Positions 50,491-62,495 of a stretch of DNA of 64,000 nucleotides are shown here, one piece after another. Within the stretch, counting starts at the first letter, position 1; every line of letters starts with the position of its first letter. This DNA is from Rallus limicola (lineage: Eukaryota; Chordata; Aves; Gruiformes; Rallidae): positions 21,639,083 through 21,703,082 of the forward strand of contig JAKCOZ010000008.1 of NCBI GenBank assembly GCA_022605955.1. The letters run 5' to 3'. The translations under genes were made by a program, and so were the position numbers. The notes below the pieces were generated by a model. The model was not told the origin of the DNA, did no database searches, and was given only the letters and a program-made list of their open reading frames with translations.

Positions 50491-52148
50491 TAGTGGCATA
50501 AAATGACTTAAGTTATACCACATATTCAGTTTACATGTTATTTCATGTAGCCTGTGGCAAATCCAACCAGTAAAAACATCAGAAGCAATTATTCATATAG
50601 GCCAGTCTTAGCAAATAACCTAAAGTCCTCTCAAACCAGCTTTCACCTTCAAGATTGCTTGGCCAGGCTTTCTGAAGACAACCACACAACCCTTATGGCC
50701 AAGATGTTTTATGTTTTTTGAGTTCTGTTTTATGTGGATAAACCTTCAGAATTGAACCCTGGAATGAATAAGGCAACCTGTTACAGTGTTTTTGGATCAA
50801 TGTGAAAGGGAAAACTACAGATCCCTTCAGATATTTCCACACATTTCTAAGGAGAAAACAGTCCCTCCTACCTTGAGAGTGTGTGAGAACCAGGGGGACT
50901 TGAAACAGGTCTTCCACTCTCTCCAGTCTGGCTTTGTCAGTATAAGCAGATTTTTTTTTTTGTCTAGCTCCTGTCTTTTGTATGACCTTCCTGTGTTTGG
51001 ATGAAAAAAAAAAAGCAGCTTCAAATGTATGGAAAACTCTGCAGAAATGTGATGCTCTGAATCGCTGTTTCTAACCCAGTACAGAAGTCTATCTGACATG
51101 AGGGCTAATGTTTCCCTTTGTAAAAAAGAAAAAAAAAAAAGACTATTTTTAGTAGAAAATCCAGTAACTTTTAAGGACAGCTTTCTTCACACAGTCACAT
51201 TACAAAAATGTTACATTTATTCTTGCACCCAAGTGGTCTTTTGATTTTATTGCCTATGCAGATTACAAAGTTTACATTTATGTTAAGAGGGGAAAAAGCA
51301 ACTGTCTTTGACCATACAGATGAGTCTGAAACTATCAATGTATTTTCCATCACAGCTTTTTCTCTTTTATCAAATTCTATTATGTCCCACTACTCCACCA
51401 TAATAAATACTAGCGAGACTTTCCTACTCTGCAGAGTGATACCTTTGTAGTGAAACTGTGCTCCTGCTTTGCCCCAAAAGCAGCATGTTGTTACCCCAGA
51501 GATAAAGGGGACCAAACTATTAACTTAGGTAATAAATTTCTTTCTCTTTTCTGGTTGAAGCCTTCTGCAGACAAAAATGCAGCACTGCAAATACATCAGC
51601 ACTGGCAAACACCATCTTTTGCTGTTTGCACATGTAAATGTGCAAGTGTTGCAATGTATCAACACTGTAACATGTCTACAGGGATACAGTACAAATGTAT
51701 GAAGGAAGAGATCTCTGACACAAATTTAAACTCATACAAAATAACATGTCAACTTACAATACCCAGACTTTATCAAATAGATATTTTAAGACAAAGTATT
51801 GAATTCTGATTATGTTTGCTGTGTCGATGGGATTGCTCTTCCTGCAGAGTCCTGTTCTACTTTGACCAGAAAAATATTTTAGGCCTGATTCATGCTCACT
51901 GTATCTAGCAAAATTAACATAACAGCTAGAGCCTGTTCTTAGCCTGTATTTTTTCCATCCTCATTTAAAAAAAATAGACTGTATTTTAGAGATAGCTACT
52001 TCCTCTACAAGACGTAGTCTGATAATGAAAACATCATTAATCTATAGTATGGAGACAGATAGATCTTTGACAAAACACCTTGTAAATGGCTCTAACAGAG
52101 TAATATTGACTGATTCTGTCAATACTTAGTAAGGAATTTGTTGCAATA
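50491..52148. other. Unique spacer between the two CR1 fragments
   Basis: AT-rich sequence with several A or T homopolymers (for example near 50951, 51003 and 51129). No gene or recognised repeat. Confidence 0.6.
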
Positions 52149-53245
52149 TCACAGAATCATAGGACGGTTTAGGTTGGAGGGGACCTCTGGGACATGATCT
52201 GATCCAGCCTCCTGCTCAGAGCAACTCCAACTAGACAGGGATGCTCAGGGTCTTGTCCAGTCAAGTTCTGACTATATCCAAGGATGGGCCCCTGATCCAG
52301 TGTTTAACCACTCTCACAGTGAAGTATTCTTTCTTATACCTAATAAAAAATCCCCATGTTGCAACTCACATTTATCTCATAACCCAGTGTGCCTCTGAGA
52401 AGAGGCTGTCTTCTCTACATCCTCTGGCCACTGCAGACAGCAATAAGATCCCCTCTCCACCTAGGCTGAATGAGCCTACTTCCCTCAGACTCTGCTCCTA
52501 TGTCAGGTGCTCTAGAGGCTCTCTTGGTGGCCTCCACTGGACTTGTCCCAGTACATCAACAACCTTTCTGTGTCAGAAAGCCCCAAACTGGAGACAATAC
52601 CCCAAATGTGGTGGGAATAATTGCTGGCCTTGTCCACATGGCTACAATCTTGCTATTATGGTACAGTATACTGTTGGCCTTACTTGTCACAAAAACAGAC
52701 TGCTGTCTCCTTTTCAGTTTCTTATCTGTTGGGACATTCAGGTTCTTTTCTGCAACACTGCCCAGTCTGTATGGTGGCATGGTATGGGATCATTTTGTCT
52801 CTTTTGCAAAACACTGCACTTGCCTTCACTGGAACTCAAGAGGTCCCTGTCAGCCCACTGCTCCCCACAACTTAATGCTGTGCATGAACTTGCAGACCAT
52901 GCCCACATGCCATTGCCCAGGCTGTTATCTGGCACCAATGCCAGTCTCTGAGGGACACCACAAGGAACAAGCTGCTAGACATATTTTGCATCTCTAAGCA
53001 CATCCCTTTGAGCCTGGTGGGCTAGCCAATTTTCCTCTTGCCTTAGCACCCACTTATCCAGGACAGATCTACCAGCTTACCTACAAGGATACTATGGAAG
53101 ACTTTGACACAGACCTTATTAAAGTAAAGGTAAACAATATCAACTACTCTCTCATGTTCACACAGCAGTCAGCTTATCAGGCTAGTCAGATTTCCTGCAA
53201 ATCATAATGGCTGTTCTGGTGCTTTGAAGAGGTTGTCCTTGAAGA
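52149..53245 (-). mobile_element. CR1 LINE, longer fragment with ORF2 end and 3' UTR
   Basis: Begins with TCACAGAATCATAGGACGGT and TTGGAGGGGACCTCTGGGAC, the complement of the CR1 3' end. It then runs through GAAGAGGCTGTCTTCTCTAC, GTGGCCTCCACTGGACTTGT, TGAGGGACACCACAAGGAAC and AAAGTAAAGGTAAACAATAT, all complement-strand landmarks of the CR1 3' UTR and reverse transcriptase C-terminal region. It is diverged, with many substitutions and indels. A 236-codon open frame on the plus strand (52241-52951) is antisense to the element and not a gene. The 5' (right-hand) boundary is approximate. Confidence 0.92.
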
Positions 53246-53603
53246 TAAGGCATTACTATAAATTTCATAAATACATGTGTATCTTGAATACTGCTTAAGA
53301 GTTCACTTAAAGAGTGCACTTTCATCTAGCTTATTTACATAATTAAGAGTAGGAAAGTATACCCTGAGGAAGGCTTGCAAGGTGCTAGATATTTGATTGC
53401 TGTGTCCAGTACTATATACTGTTTTCTCATTCAGGAAACAGAGAAGTGGCAAAAACAAAATCAATGCAAGCTTGTCACTAAAATCCTGCAGATTCATACT
53501 GTCTTGGGCAAAGGCAGTTTCTTTTGGGGACATTTCAGCAACATCGCAGGTGCTGACAGCCACATGGAAAACAGAATGATTGTATAAGCTTTGAGAGGTA
53601 CAA

Positions 53604-53644
53604 ATTGCAACAGGAATGAATTGCAACAAGAATGAATTGCAAAT
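53604..53644. repeat. 16-bp tandem repeat, about 2.5 copies
   Basis: ATTGCAACAGGAATGA, then the same unit with one substitution, then ATTGCAAAT. Each unit starts with ATTGCAA. Confidence 0.85.
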
Positions 53645-56600
53645 CCTCATCTCTTTCCCACAAAAGGGCGACTACACAGACAAGATTAGTTGAATGACAG
53701 GCACTGTATGCTACATCCAAATACAGTTGGAATGTCCTTTTTTTTTTTTAATCTTTCCTCTCATATAAATTACCTGTAGGGTCTTTCAGAGATCTGGCTT
53801 TTCACTTGTGTTAAGATTTCATAATTACAAACCAGATAGTGGCCTGAATCTAAGTTTTTGGGCAATAATTTTTATACAAAAGTGTTTATATGGCATTACA
53901 GTCTCATGAAAGAAAGCTATTTTAGGAAGTGATTCCTGATCGGTGCAAAAAAGCAGTTAAAGCATTTGGGCTACTCCCACCTGTTGCTTATTGGAATAAA
54001 GTGATATTAAGGAATCTGATAAATCTGTTGTGAACTTCAATATTTCTGATCATGGTAAAAATCATAGACATCTTCAGAAATGCCTATGTGAATCTGGGCA
54101 CTAACTACACTCTGAACAATTTGGCAGGACTGTGCCTCTGACAAGTTCCTGGCCACCTGGGCAGAGCTAGTGCCCTGCAGCACATCCAGCTGATCTGTGG
54201 GTTACAGTGGGATAGCCCATGGGGGCCCTATCTGAGAGCCATGCTTCCAATTCCTAACAGTACAGATACTTTGGAGCACTTCACATATGTACTGTGTGCA
54301 TAAATAAACCATGAAGCATACTACACTAGCTCCAATTAGGAGTACAGCACACTTCTGTGAGTGGAAGTACGTTGCCACAGAAGCCATGTGGATTTTCAGA
54401 AGTATCCAAGAGAGACTTTTTCAAATGTTTGCAGAGAAACCTAAGGGGAAACTAAATAACACAGGGTGAAAGCAGTAAAATGATGCTCCTTTTCTCTATT
54501 TTTTTTTTTTTTGCTAGAGAAATAAAGGTTTAGAAGGAGCTGGAGCTGTGATTACATGTAGAAGAAAATTCCAACAGTGTTGTAAATTATTAATTAGTAT
54601 TGATGAGCTATCAATCAGTATAGTGCATTTATGGAGTATTCAGAGTTAGAGAGAGAGGCTAATTAGCAGTCTATAGGGAAGGCCATTCAAGAAAGGATGG
54701 CAGAAAGTTTGGCTTAGATTTACAGGGGCATTTATTTACAGATTTTATGGGCGGTATTGAATATATGCATTCAGTGGTTTCATAAAGTTAGTTACTATGT
54801 ACTTAGTAGTGAAAAAGTAAATCAGACTAGATATAATATGTTTTTTCAGATTAAATGTAATTGAAATACATGCACTGGACAGGGAGAGGAGTTCCCTCAG
54901 ACCAATCCATCACACCAGCTCCAGAATTGCTCATTTGATACAAGAAAATCTATATTAGGTTATTTAGCCAAGTAAATATTGAATTTCCATTCACCCCAAT
55001 AAAACATTTCTCTGTCTGGGCAATATAAAAATACACCTACTATGACACTTAAAGACTATAGTGATTTTGGATATTAGAGGAACAGTCATCCGCATGCTTA
55101 TGTCTCCTGACACAACGCCTATTGTACAGCAACACAATTAAGATTTTCAGGAGTTTTCTACTGCATTTACAGTACTGACAGTCATCTTTATGCTTATTGA
55201 AAACTATACTTTTTGAAAATATTTAGAAATATATTGCCTAAATTTCAAAATTGCATTTTTGGAGCAAGAAGATTCGGCCACAGATGAAGTCAACCATTTG
55301 TTGTTCTTGTTAAAACAATGCCTGATGACAGCCACTTTTCTGGGGGCTGTGTGTGTTTGATTAATATTGTTTTAAAACCTGTCATCAAAATCAACTTTGC
55401 TCCTTTCTTTAGCATTGCTGTAAGGTTAATGCCTGCATTATGCAGGTTCATTCATATTTCCTATTCAATCTCATTGAGAAGTAAAAAAAAAAGTAGAAGA
55501 TTTGAAATTGTAATTCAGATTTCATTTTAAACTGCTTATCTCTGTTCGCCTTCTGATTAAACATAATTTTTTTTGAACCAAAATGTCACATTATCTTTAT
55601 GACCATGCTCTCCATCACAGCAGTAAAAGCACGAAGGTTTACTGAAAAAGGGTTCCCCTTACTGGTGACTCAGTGTACTACAGCACTCTAGTCCCCAGTC
55701 TGGTCTTAAACCTATAAAATGATTTAACCCAAAGCAGCTGCCAGTTGTACGTCTTGATCTGAGTCGCCTCAGTCAGTCTTGCAGAAAGACTTATGCGTAT
55801 GTTTAGCGAACATATACCAAACCATCGATAAATACTGGCTACTGCTTACTGGATTTGCACGTGTCATTGTGATATTTGGATACTTTTCAAGTAGGAGGGA
55901 CATATCTGTAAGTGCATAAGCAAATATTATTTGCTAAATTACCGATCACAGTATTTGCAGCTATAATATGTATACATTATAGTTACATAGAATGGTTGGA
56001 AGATTTTATTGGCATCTGCATAGAGTGGCTACAAAAATTAGACAGTGACAATTATTTAAGTTCTCTCATAAGTACTGCTGAAACCATTATTCCCTGTCAG
56101 TATGCACAGAGGATACCAAAACCTCACAGCTTCAGAGTGAGGGTGCTTATAAGTACAGGAGGTCAGCACTTCAGCAGTGTATTTTCATACCATCACACAA
56201 AGAACCCAAAAGGGCAGAGCTCAGAAGATGGAGCTGAACAGCTAATCCTTCAGAAATATCCATCCATCGCCTAAAATGCTTCTACCAAAACTGGGTGGCG
56301 TTAAGTCTTTAAGCCCTGATAGCTCAGTATTTCCCACGGCTAGTCACACGCTATCGTGCCAGAGTGAGGAATATGAGACTTCTCTTCATTAAAAAGGCCA
56401 GAAGAAATACTTTCCTGTTTCCAATTTGGAATATTGGAAGAAACATTCTTCCATTTCCCATGGCATGCAATTAGCACTTTATGCTGAAATGTCTTCTGCT
56501 GGTAGGGACACATCTGTAATACACAGAGAACAAGATGAGAAGGTCTATAGCTGCATTTCCTTCGACTGAAAGTAAAGAAGGAAACCTTAATTTGGAAAAC

Positions 56601-57351
56601 TAAATTAATATGGCTGCTGCAGCTAGGTCACAGTCTTAAAAAACATCTCAGGTGGCCAGGCTAGTCATCTCAGGGTTAGGCTCAGCTATGCTAGTGCTGG
56701 GGCTATGCTGCAACAAACATGAAGTATGCTTCCCACCTGTCAGTGCTGAAGGGCAGAGCTACAGCGTCTACCGCGTTTCCTGTCACATAGATTGTTTGCA
56801 TATGCCCCTACACTTATTCCCTGCTACACAGGCAGACACAATCTCACAGGCTGTTGGAAAGCTGGCTTAGCAGAAAAGGCTCCTTCCCCCACAGGTTCTC
56901 TCTCCTGAAGCTGCAGCACAAACAGCTCACCTCATGGGTGCTCTCCTGAATGATCACTATCCTCTCCATACAGTTCAGAGGTATATCTCTCAGTGCAGCC
57001 ACAAATCAACAGCCATCATCTTCCAAGGGGCGTAGCAGAGATGAGCGTGCTACAGCCCAAACCACTGGCATCACAGCTAAGCTTAGTTCTTGCTAAGCAG
57101 TGAATGGCTGTTTTGATCCTGATTACACCCCACGCCACAGCCCCATTGAGGCCACAAATGTTCACGGGACTAGACTGCCACATCAGGCACAGATAGAAAG
57201 GTTCAGGCAACCCCTGTTGCTAGGACACCCCCTGATCAATAAACACTGATCCCATAGCTCAGTTTCTAATACTTCTTGTCATTCTGGGATTCTCCCTTTT
57301 GTCCCATCTCCAGGTTTTTAAGACTCAGATGTGGGGGTTGGGTTCAGAGGC

Positions 57352-57365
57352 TTTTTTTTTTTTTT
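57352..57365. repeat. Poly-T tract (about T14)
   Basis: A run of about fourteen T followed by AAA; no retroposon body recognised next to it. Confidence 0.85.
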
Positions 57366-58921
57366 AAACTCTTTCCAGTTTAAGTGGAGAAAAGACATTC
57401 TGCAATGCCTACAATTGCAGTATTTTTAATTCTTGTGCATCAGAAGACTCTGTGAGTATAGTCTCCCATTAAATACAAAGCTGGGACATGAGCTTCTTAG
57501 TTACACAACATCCTAAAATCACATTCTTATGGGAAGTTACTAAATTGTAGATCCTTGCCTGGACTTGAGGATTTCCTCTTCACTGAATGAGGTAGCAACA
57601 GCACTGGAAATCCACACTGGATTTCCAACTAATTCTGAGGCTAAAAGCTGTGAAAGCAGTCAGAATACTGGAATGCTGGTATGAAATAAAATGAAGCACA
57701 GCAGCCTGATGTTTCCTTTTCAGTAGTCATTACTGTCATCACTTTTTTGCCTGTGTTTTCAGGCAAAAAGATGAAAGTTCTAGTGTTTCTTAAGTATCTC
57801 ATATCCTCTACTTTAAGTACTAATCTAAATGAGAGTGCTGAAAGCTGACAAAGGAATCTCCTGACAAAAGAATCTAGCTCCACTGAAGTAATTTTTAAAT
57901 TAAAGGTGAAAAATCTTAAATGATGTTTGGTAGAAAACCTTATGTGTTAGTGTGCTCCGGCTTGCGTTCAAAGGAAAGAGAAACTATCCTACAAATGGCC
58001 AAGCATTTGAAGCATCTGTCTGGCCAGGATGTACGTTGTAACTAATTTAGGCATCTGCTTTTGATGATGCCTTTTTGGGCTGTTGTAGGAAGCAGCCTGT
58101 GCTAATAGTCATGTATGCCATTTTTGGCAGCAGGCCTGTTTCCTTAATTAAAATAATTTCATTCATACAATCAATAAACACACATTTCCTTCCTAAATGT
58201 ATCTTGAAAAAAATGTTAATTTAGATAAAGAGCAATATAGTATTTGGCAATGCTATAATAATATTAAATCAATACTTGAAGGAGACTAGGGAACATCTTT
58301 TAGAATATCAATATTTTCACTAATGGATTAATAGTTTGTCACATACTTAACAATAACTTTAAGAAAAATATCAATATTTAAGCCATGTTAGAACAGCTAG
58401 CAAGAAAAGTCTGGGTTAAGGCTGCTTCTTTTGGTCCCAAATATAAAAAAAAAACCCAAAATACATTTATGTCATTCTGCTTTTATGTATTTGGTGTCTT
58501 TAAAATACTGTTTGAAGTGTATTTATGTCCTGAACAACTTTTAAAAAAGGCATACTTTCTAGATGTCAGTTAGTTACTTTCACATTTAACTAAGAAGTTT
58601 ATTTACAGGCTTGAATACCAAGACAGAATTTCTTTTGAGAACTGCTGAATTTCAGGTTGGATCCCCAGTTCTACTCCAAAGAGGACTCAGCTCTATGCAG
58701 AGGCAAAGTGGCATATTAGCTTGCTCCTGTTTATCTTTTCCTGGCACCATCAAAGGCTCTTCACTGTGTGATGAGGCAACAAAGGTCTGTGTGTTTGGGG
58801 TGGGGGGGTGACCCATACCAACCAGTGTGCTATTTCAGGAGGGGCTGGTGTTGGATAGAGCTGTTCTCTAAACCACCCACCTCTATTCTACCAGCATCAG
58901 AGGTGATTTCCTGCCACCCCA

Positions 58922-58934
58922 CCCCCCCCCCCCC
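58922..58934. repeat. Poly-C tract (C13) in C/A-rich sequence
   Basis: Thirteen C preceded by CCACCCCA. Low-complexity sequence. Confidence 0.85.
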
Positions 58935-61900
58935 GGAAAGTCATATATCTCTTCACCTCTGAGATCTGAAGCCATAAAACCCCTTCTGCTGATGGTGTGC
59001 TTTGGTCAGAGCTCTTCCTTTCACTCCTTCATAGCAGAGAGGCTCAGAGAAGTCTTTTGCCATGACAGTCACGTTAGGGGTGGAGACATGCTTTCCAGGA
59101 CTGAGAGGCAAGGGGAAAATAAAGGTCCCTGAATGGGAGGAAAAAAATAAAGCTTCAGCCCCCAACTGATAAGAAGGGTGAGTGCAGAACTTAGACCTTT
59201 CCATCACGACACCTCTTCCTGCCTTCTACCTTTTGACTGAGTGGGTATGACACAGCAAGGCCTGAGGTAGAACAGGCATCGCTCTCTCTCCTTGCCTGTT
59301 CCTTGCCATTTCCTTTACTTCTCTCTGCATACACAAGCTGTAAGGTCCCTGAATTCCAAGCTGCCTTCTAGCTATATGCTTGCATAGTTGTGTGTTTTCA
59401 TAGTTGCAGTGCTGGTGACTGTGCAACTAGATCACAATGAACTTTTCAAAACTAAACTGCAATGATTACAAACTACCTGATCATGCTGAGTGATGCTTGT
59501 ATGCTCTCACCTGAAAGGTGAGAGTCCAAGGTGTTACATGTATGGGGCAACCTAGAAGAGCTGTGCCACAGCAGGAGACAGCGGACAACTCAGAGCAGCA
59601 AAAGCACAACAGATGCCCAGGTGTTCATTCTGTCAACAAAAGCCAAAGTTCATCATGCATCCGTGCCCTAATTTTGAGATAACAGAGGTATGAATAGAGA
59701 GGTCCTGACAATCACCTTCAGCATGTTCGACTCAAAAAGATGAAGGTTTTCCAAAACACACTGCTGTATTAAGGAAGGAGAATAAAGCATGCTCAGCACT
59801 AGAGAGTCCCAGTTACCTCAATAATAGACATTATTCACACACACACAAAAAAAATCACATTTCAAGCTGTAAAATAATACTTCTAAGAAAAATTCCCTAA
59901 TTTCACATACATCCTGGGATTGACTGAGAATTGAGCATTGAAGATGCATTCCAAGGGACAGAGTATTTTTGGTTTCATGGCCTGGAAAAGAGATAAAAAA
60001 CCCCCCTATAATTTGGAGTCCAATGTTTTGCCCAAATTAAACAGGAATTTAGGCTGCTCTGGCATCTTGTGAACCTGGCCTATCTGTGCAGCATAAATTA
60101 TCAGCCAGTAGGAGAAAAAAAGCAAAATCCAGTTTTTAATGTATAGAAAGAAATTTGGCAAAATACTTTTCAACAAAAAGTCTATCTCTGCACTGATGCA
60201 CCCCTTTTTCCTACTGCACTAGGTATGATCCCAGATAGTTCATCTTCCTTTACTGCAGTGTATTTGGTTGTCTGATTTATTTCATTTATTTTATTTATTC
60301 TTAATTTGGTGTTGGAGGAGGGAAGGCATTACATGGCTGGGCACCCCTTTCTTGCCCTGACCGGAGGGGTCAATTCCCAGAATAAGATTCTAGACATAGA
60401 GGCTTCAACTACTGTGAATAGTTGGTCTTCTTTTGAGATTCACTCAGCAGTAGTTTCATAAACAGAGAAAGAGTTAGCAAGTGGCCAGGGATAAGCTGCA
60501 AAGTTCTCATGCTGTAGGTTTTTTGCATTTTTGGCTGACTAGAGACAACACCCTATTTTAGAGTGTTTATAGTAAGCTATCAGAATTACTTGCAGTGTAT
60601 ATTTTACATTTATTTGAAAATTAATATAGTCCAAAGTGTATATAAATTTCACTGACTTATAGCTGGCAAACACATAGCACATGCTCTTAAGAAATACTGT
60701 AAAAGTCTCCCAAGGTTTGTTTCTTTCCCAACTAAAATCTGCATTGAATGAAGCATCTGGTTGCCATTCTTAATTCCTTGTAAAATGGCTCAGAAAAGAT
60801 GCATTTCTCATTTCTGAAAAGACCACTTAATTCTATCTGTGTGTTGCTGCAAAGTAAGCATAAATTACCCATTCTCTTCCTACTTATATTATTGTAAGTC
60901 AAGTGACTTCAGTCTAACTAATCCTGATTTACATCAGTGTAAGCCAGGGGAGACATAAGGCCTCTAAATTTCTCCAGTGTTTGTTTTCATACAGTATTTT
61001 CTCCTTCTGATGGCTTCCCATTAGCCTATAAATCTTAGTAGTCCTAAACTCATACAGCTCATTAATTTTTTAAGTGGTTTGGCCTATTCTTAGCAATAGA
61101 CTTGAGCCAATTCTGCCAGTCATATCTCCTGATCCCAGTTCCTGATTCCACAAGAATGTGCTACTCTGGTGCTTTATAGCCATGCAGGACCATCCTTGTA
61201 AACTGCCCTGATGGCTGTGCATGTCTTACAAGTCTCCTAAGACTTGTTCAGCAGAGTGTAATATTTGAATACCTAATACTTCTGTAACTTTGTCATTAAC
61301 CAAAGGTACCAGTTCAAAATCCCCAGCCTTTAACACTTGTAAACATGGACACCAGTGTTAGTAATGGCACCTATAAATATTCTCAAGGGAAAGGATGATC
61401 CCCATAGGTTTTTGAGGTACTTGCTGCCCTCCTCACTGCTCTCAAGATAACACTTTGACTCCTGCTAAGTGGAACAGACATCAGATTGAATCTGGAGCAA
61501 CAATGTTAATCAATTAAGATGTCAGTTAAGAGATTGCTTAATATGCTATGGAGAGAAAATGGAGTCTCAGGACTTTTCATCCACACTGTACCTTAGGAAT
61601 CAAATGACATACTTATGAAACAAGACATTAAAAGCATCAGAATGATCCTTCCCTGTTTCATCAAACCTTTAAGCTACGACTTGTTCGAGGCTTTTAGAAA
61701 GTTGACAGTCCTTTCCAATTGTCACAGGGCACTGTTTGTATACAATCAGTTTTCATTAAAGAGTGAGATTACCAGAGTTTTAATGGTTTAAAAATACTTT
61801 CTACTTTGATCAATTAGTATAACAACACTGTTTAGTCTTCCCACACATATGAACCTCCCTAAAGTGACAATTGTTGGCAAAAATTTCATTATTGTATAGG

Positions 61901-62399
61901 AAACTGAAATTATCATGTAAAAAAAATCAACCTTACATCCCGCTGCTTATAAATGACTAAATTAAATAACATTTTGTATTTATATAGTTTAGATGTTTTT
62001 TCCACCTGAATGATTTAAAATAATTTCACAGAGCATACTTAGAGCTACATGACTTCAGCCTTCCCAAATGCTGAGGTAAGAAGGAATTCACTGTACCGTT
62101 CTTTCGCTACCACTGAAATTCGGCAGAATCGTTCCCTTTCTTCAGTGAAGCATAAGGAATTACCTGACTTGTCTCAAATCACACACCAAGCAGCAGTGCA
62201 GTTGGGAATGGATTTTACATTTCTTTTCTGGTTCTTCCAACACAAGCAGCATAGCATAATGAGGACACATGTTATAGCAATATGATCTTTCCATGTCATT
62301 TTACTTAAAAAAACCTAATTATGTCTTTGCATAGGGTCATTATTGAATGATATCTGCTACATTTGCACTCTAGAGACACTTGCCTATCACCTGGTATGA

Positions 62400-62495
62400 T
62401 AGGAAATTAAGACTGTACTCATAATTTGAAAAGTGCTTTGGGGCTTCTGTGGATCAAAGATACCTTGGAAATGCAAAGTATTTCATAATTTTAGC
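62400..62495 (+). mobile_element. Probable ancient SINE/LINE 3' tail (MIR/CORE-SINE or L2/L3 type)
   Basis: The words AAAAGTGCTTTGGGGCTTCT, GGATCAAAGATACC and AAATGCAAAGTATT appear in the order and spacing of the conserved 3' tail shared by old amniote SINEs and their LINE partners ('AAAGTGCTTTGAGAT...GGATGAAAGGTGC...AAATGCAAAGTATTAT'). It is recognised from memory of that consensus. Divergence is high and the exact family is not assigned. Confidence 0.45.

Larger units (their letters stand above)
53246..62399. other. Gene desert segment
   Basis: No gene was recognised. It has homeodomain-site-rich AT blocks at about 54540-54700 and 58080-58400, the 16-bp tandem repeat at 53604, and several homopolymers. 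Open frames of up to 120 codons show no family features. Confidence 0.6.

Noticed and set aside
52241..52951. 236-codon plus-strand open frame, the longest in the window, with an overlapping 175-codon frame
   Set aside because: It lies wholly within the CR1 fragment and is antisense to it; the sequence matches the complement of the CR1 3' region and has no protein features.
55912..56274. 120-codon open frame in the desert
   Set aside because: No recognisable domain, splice sites or promoter; length is within the background of open frames here.
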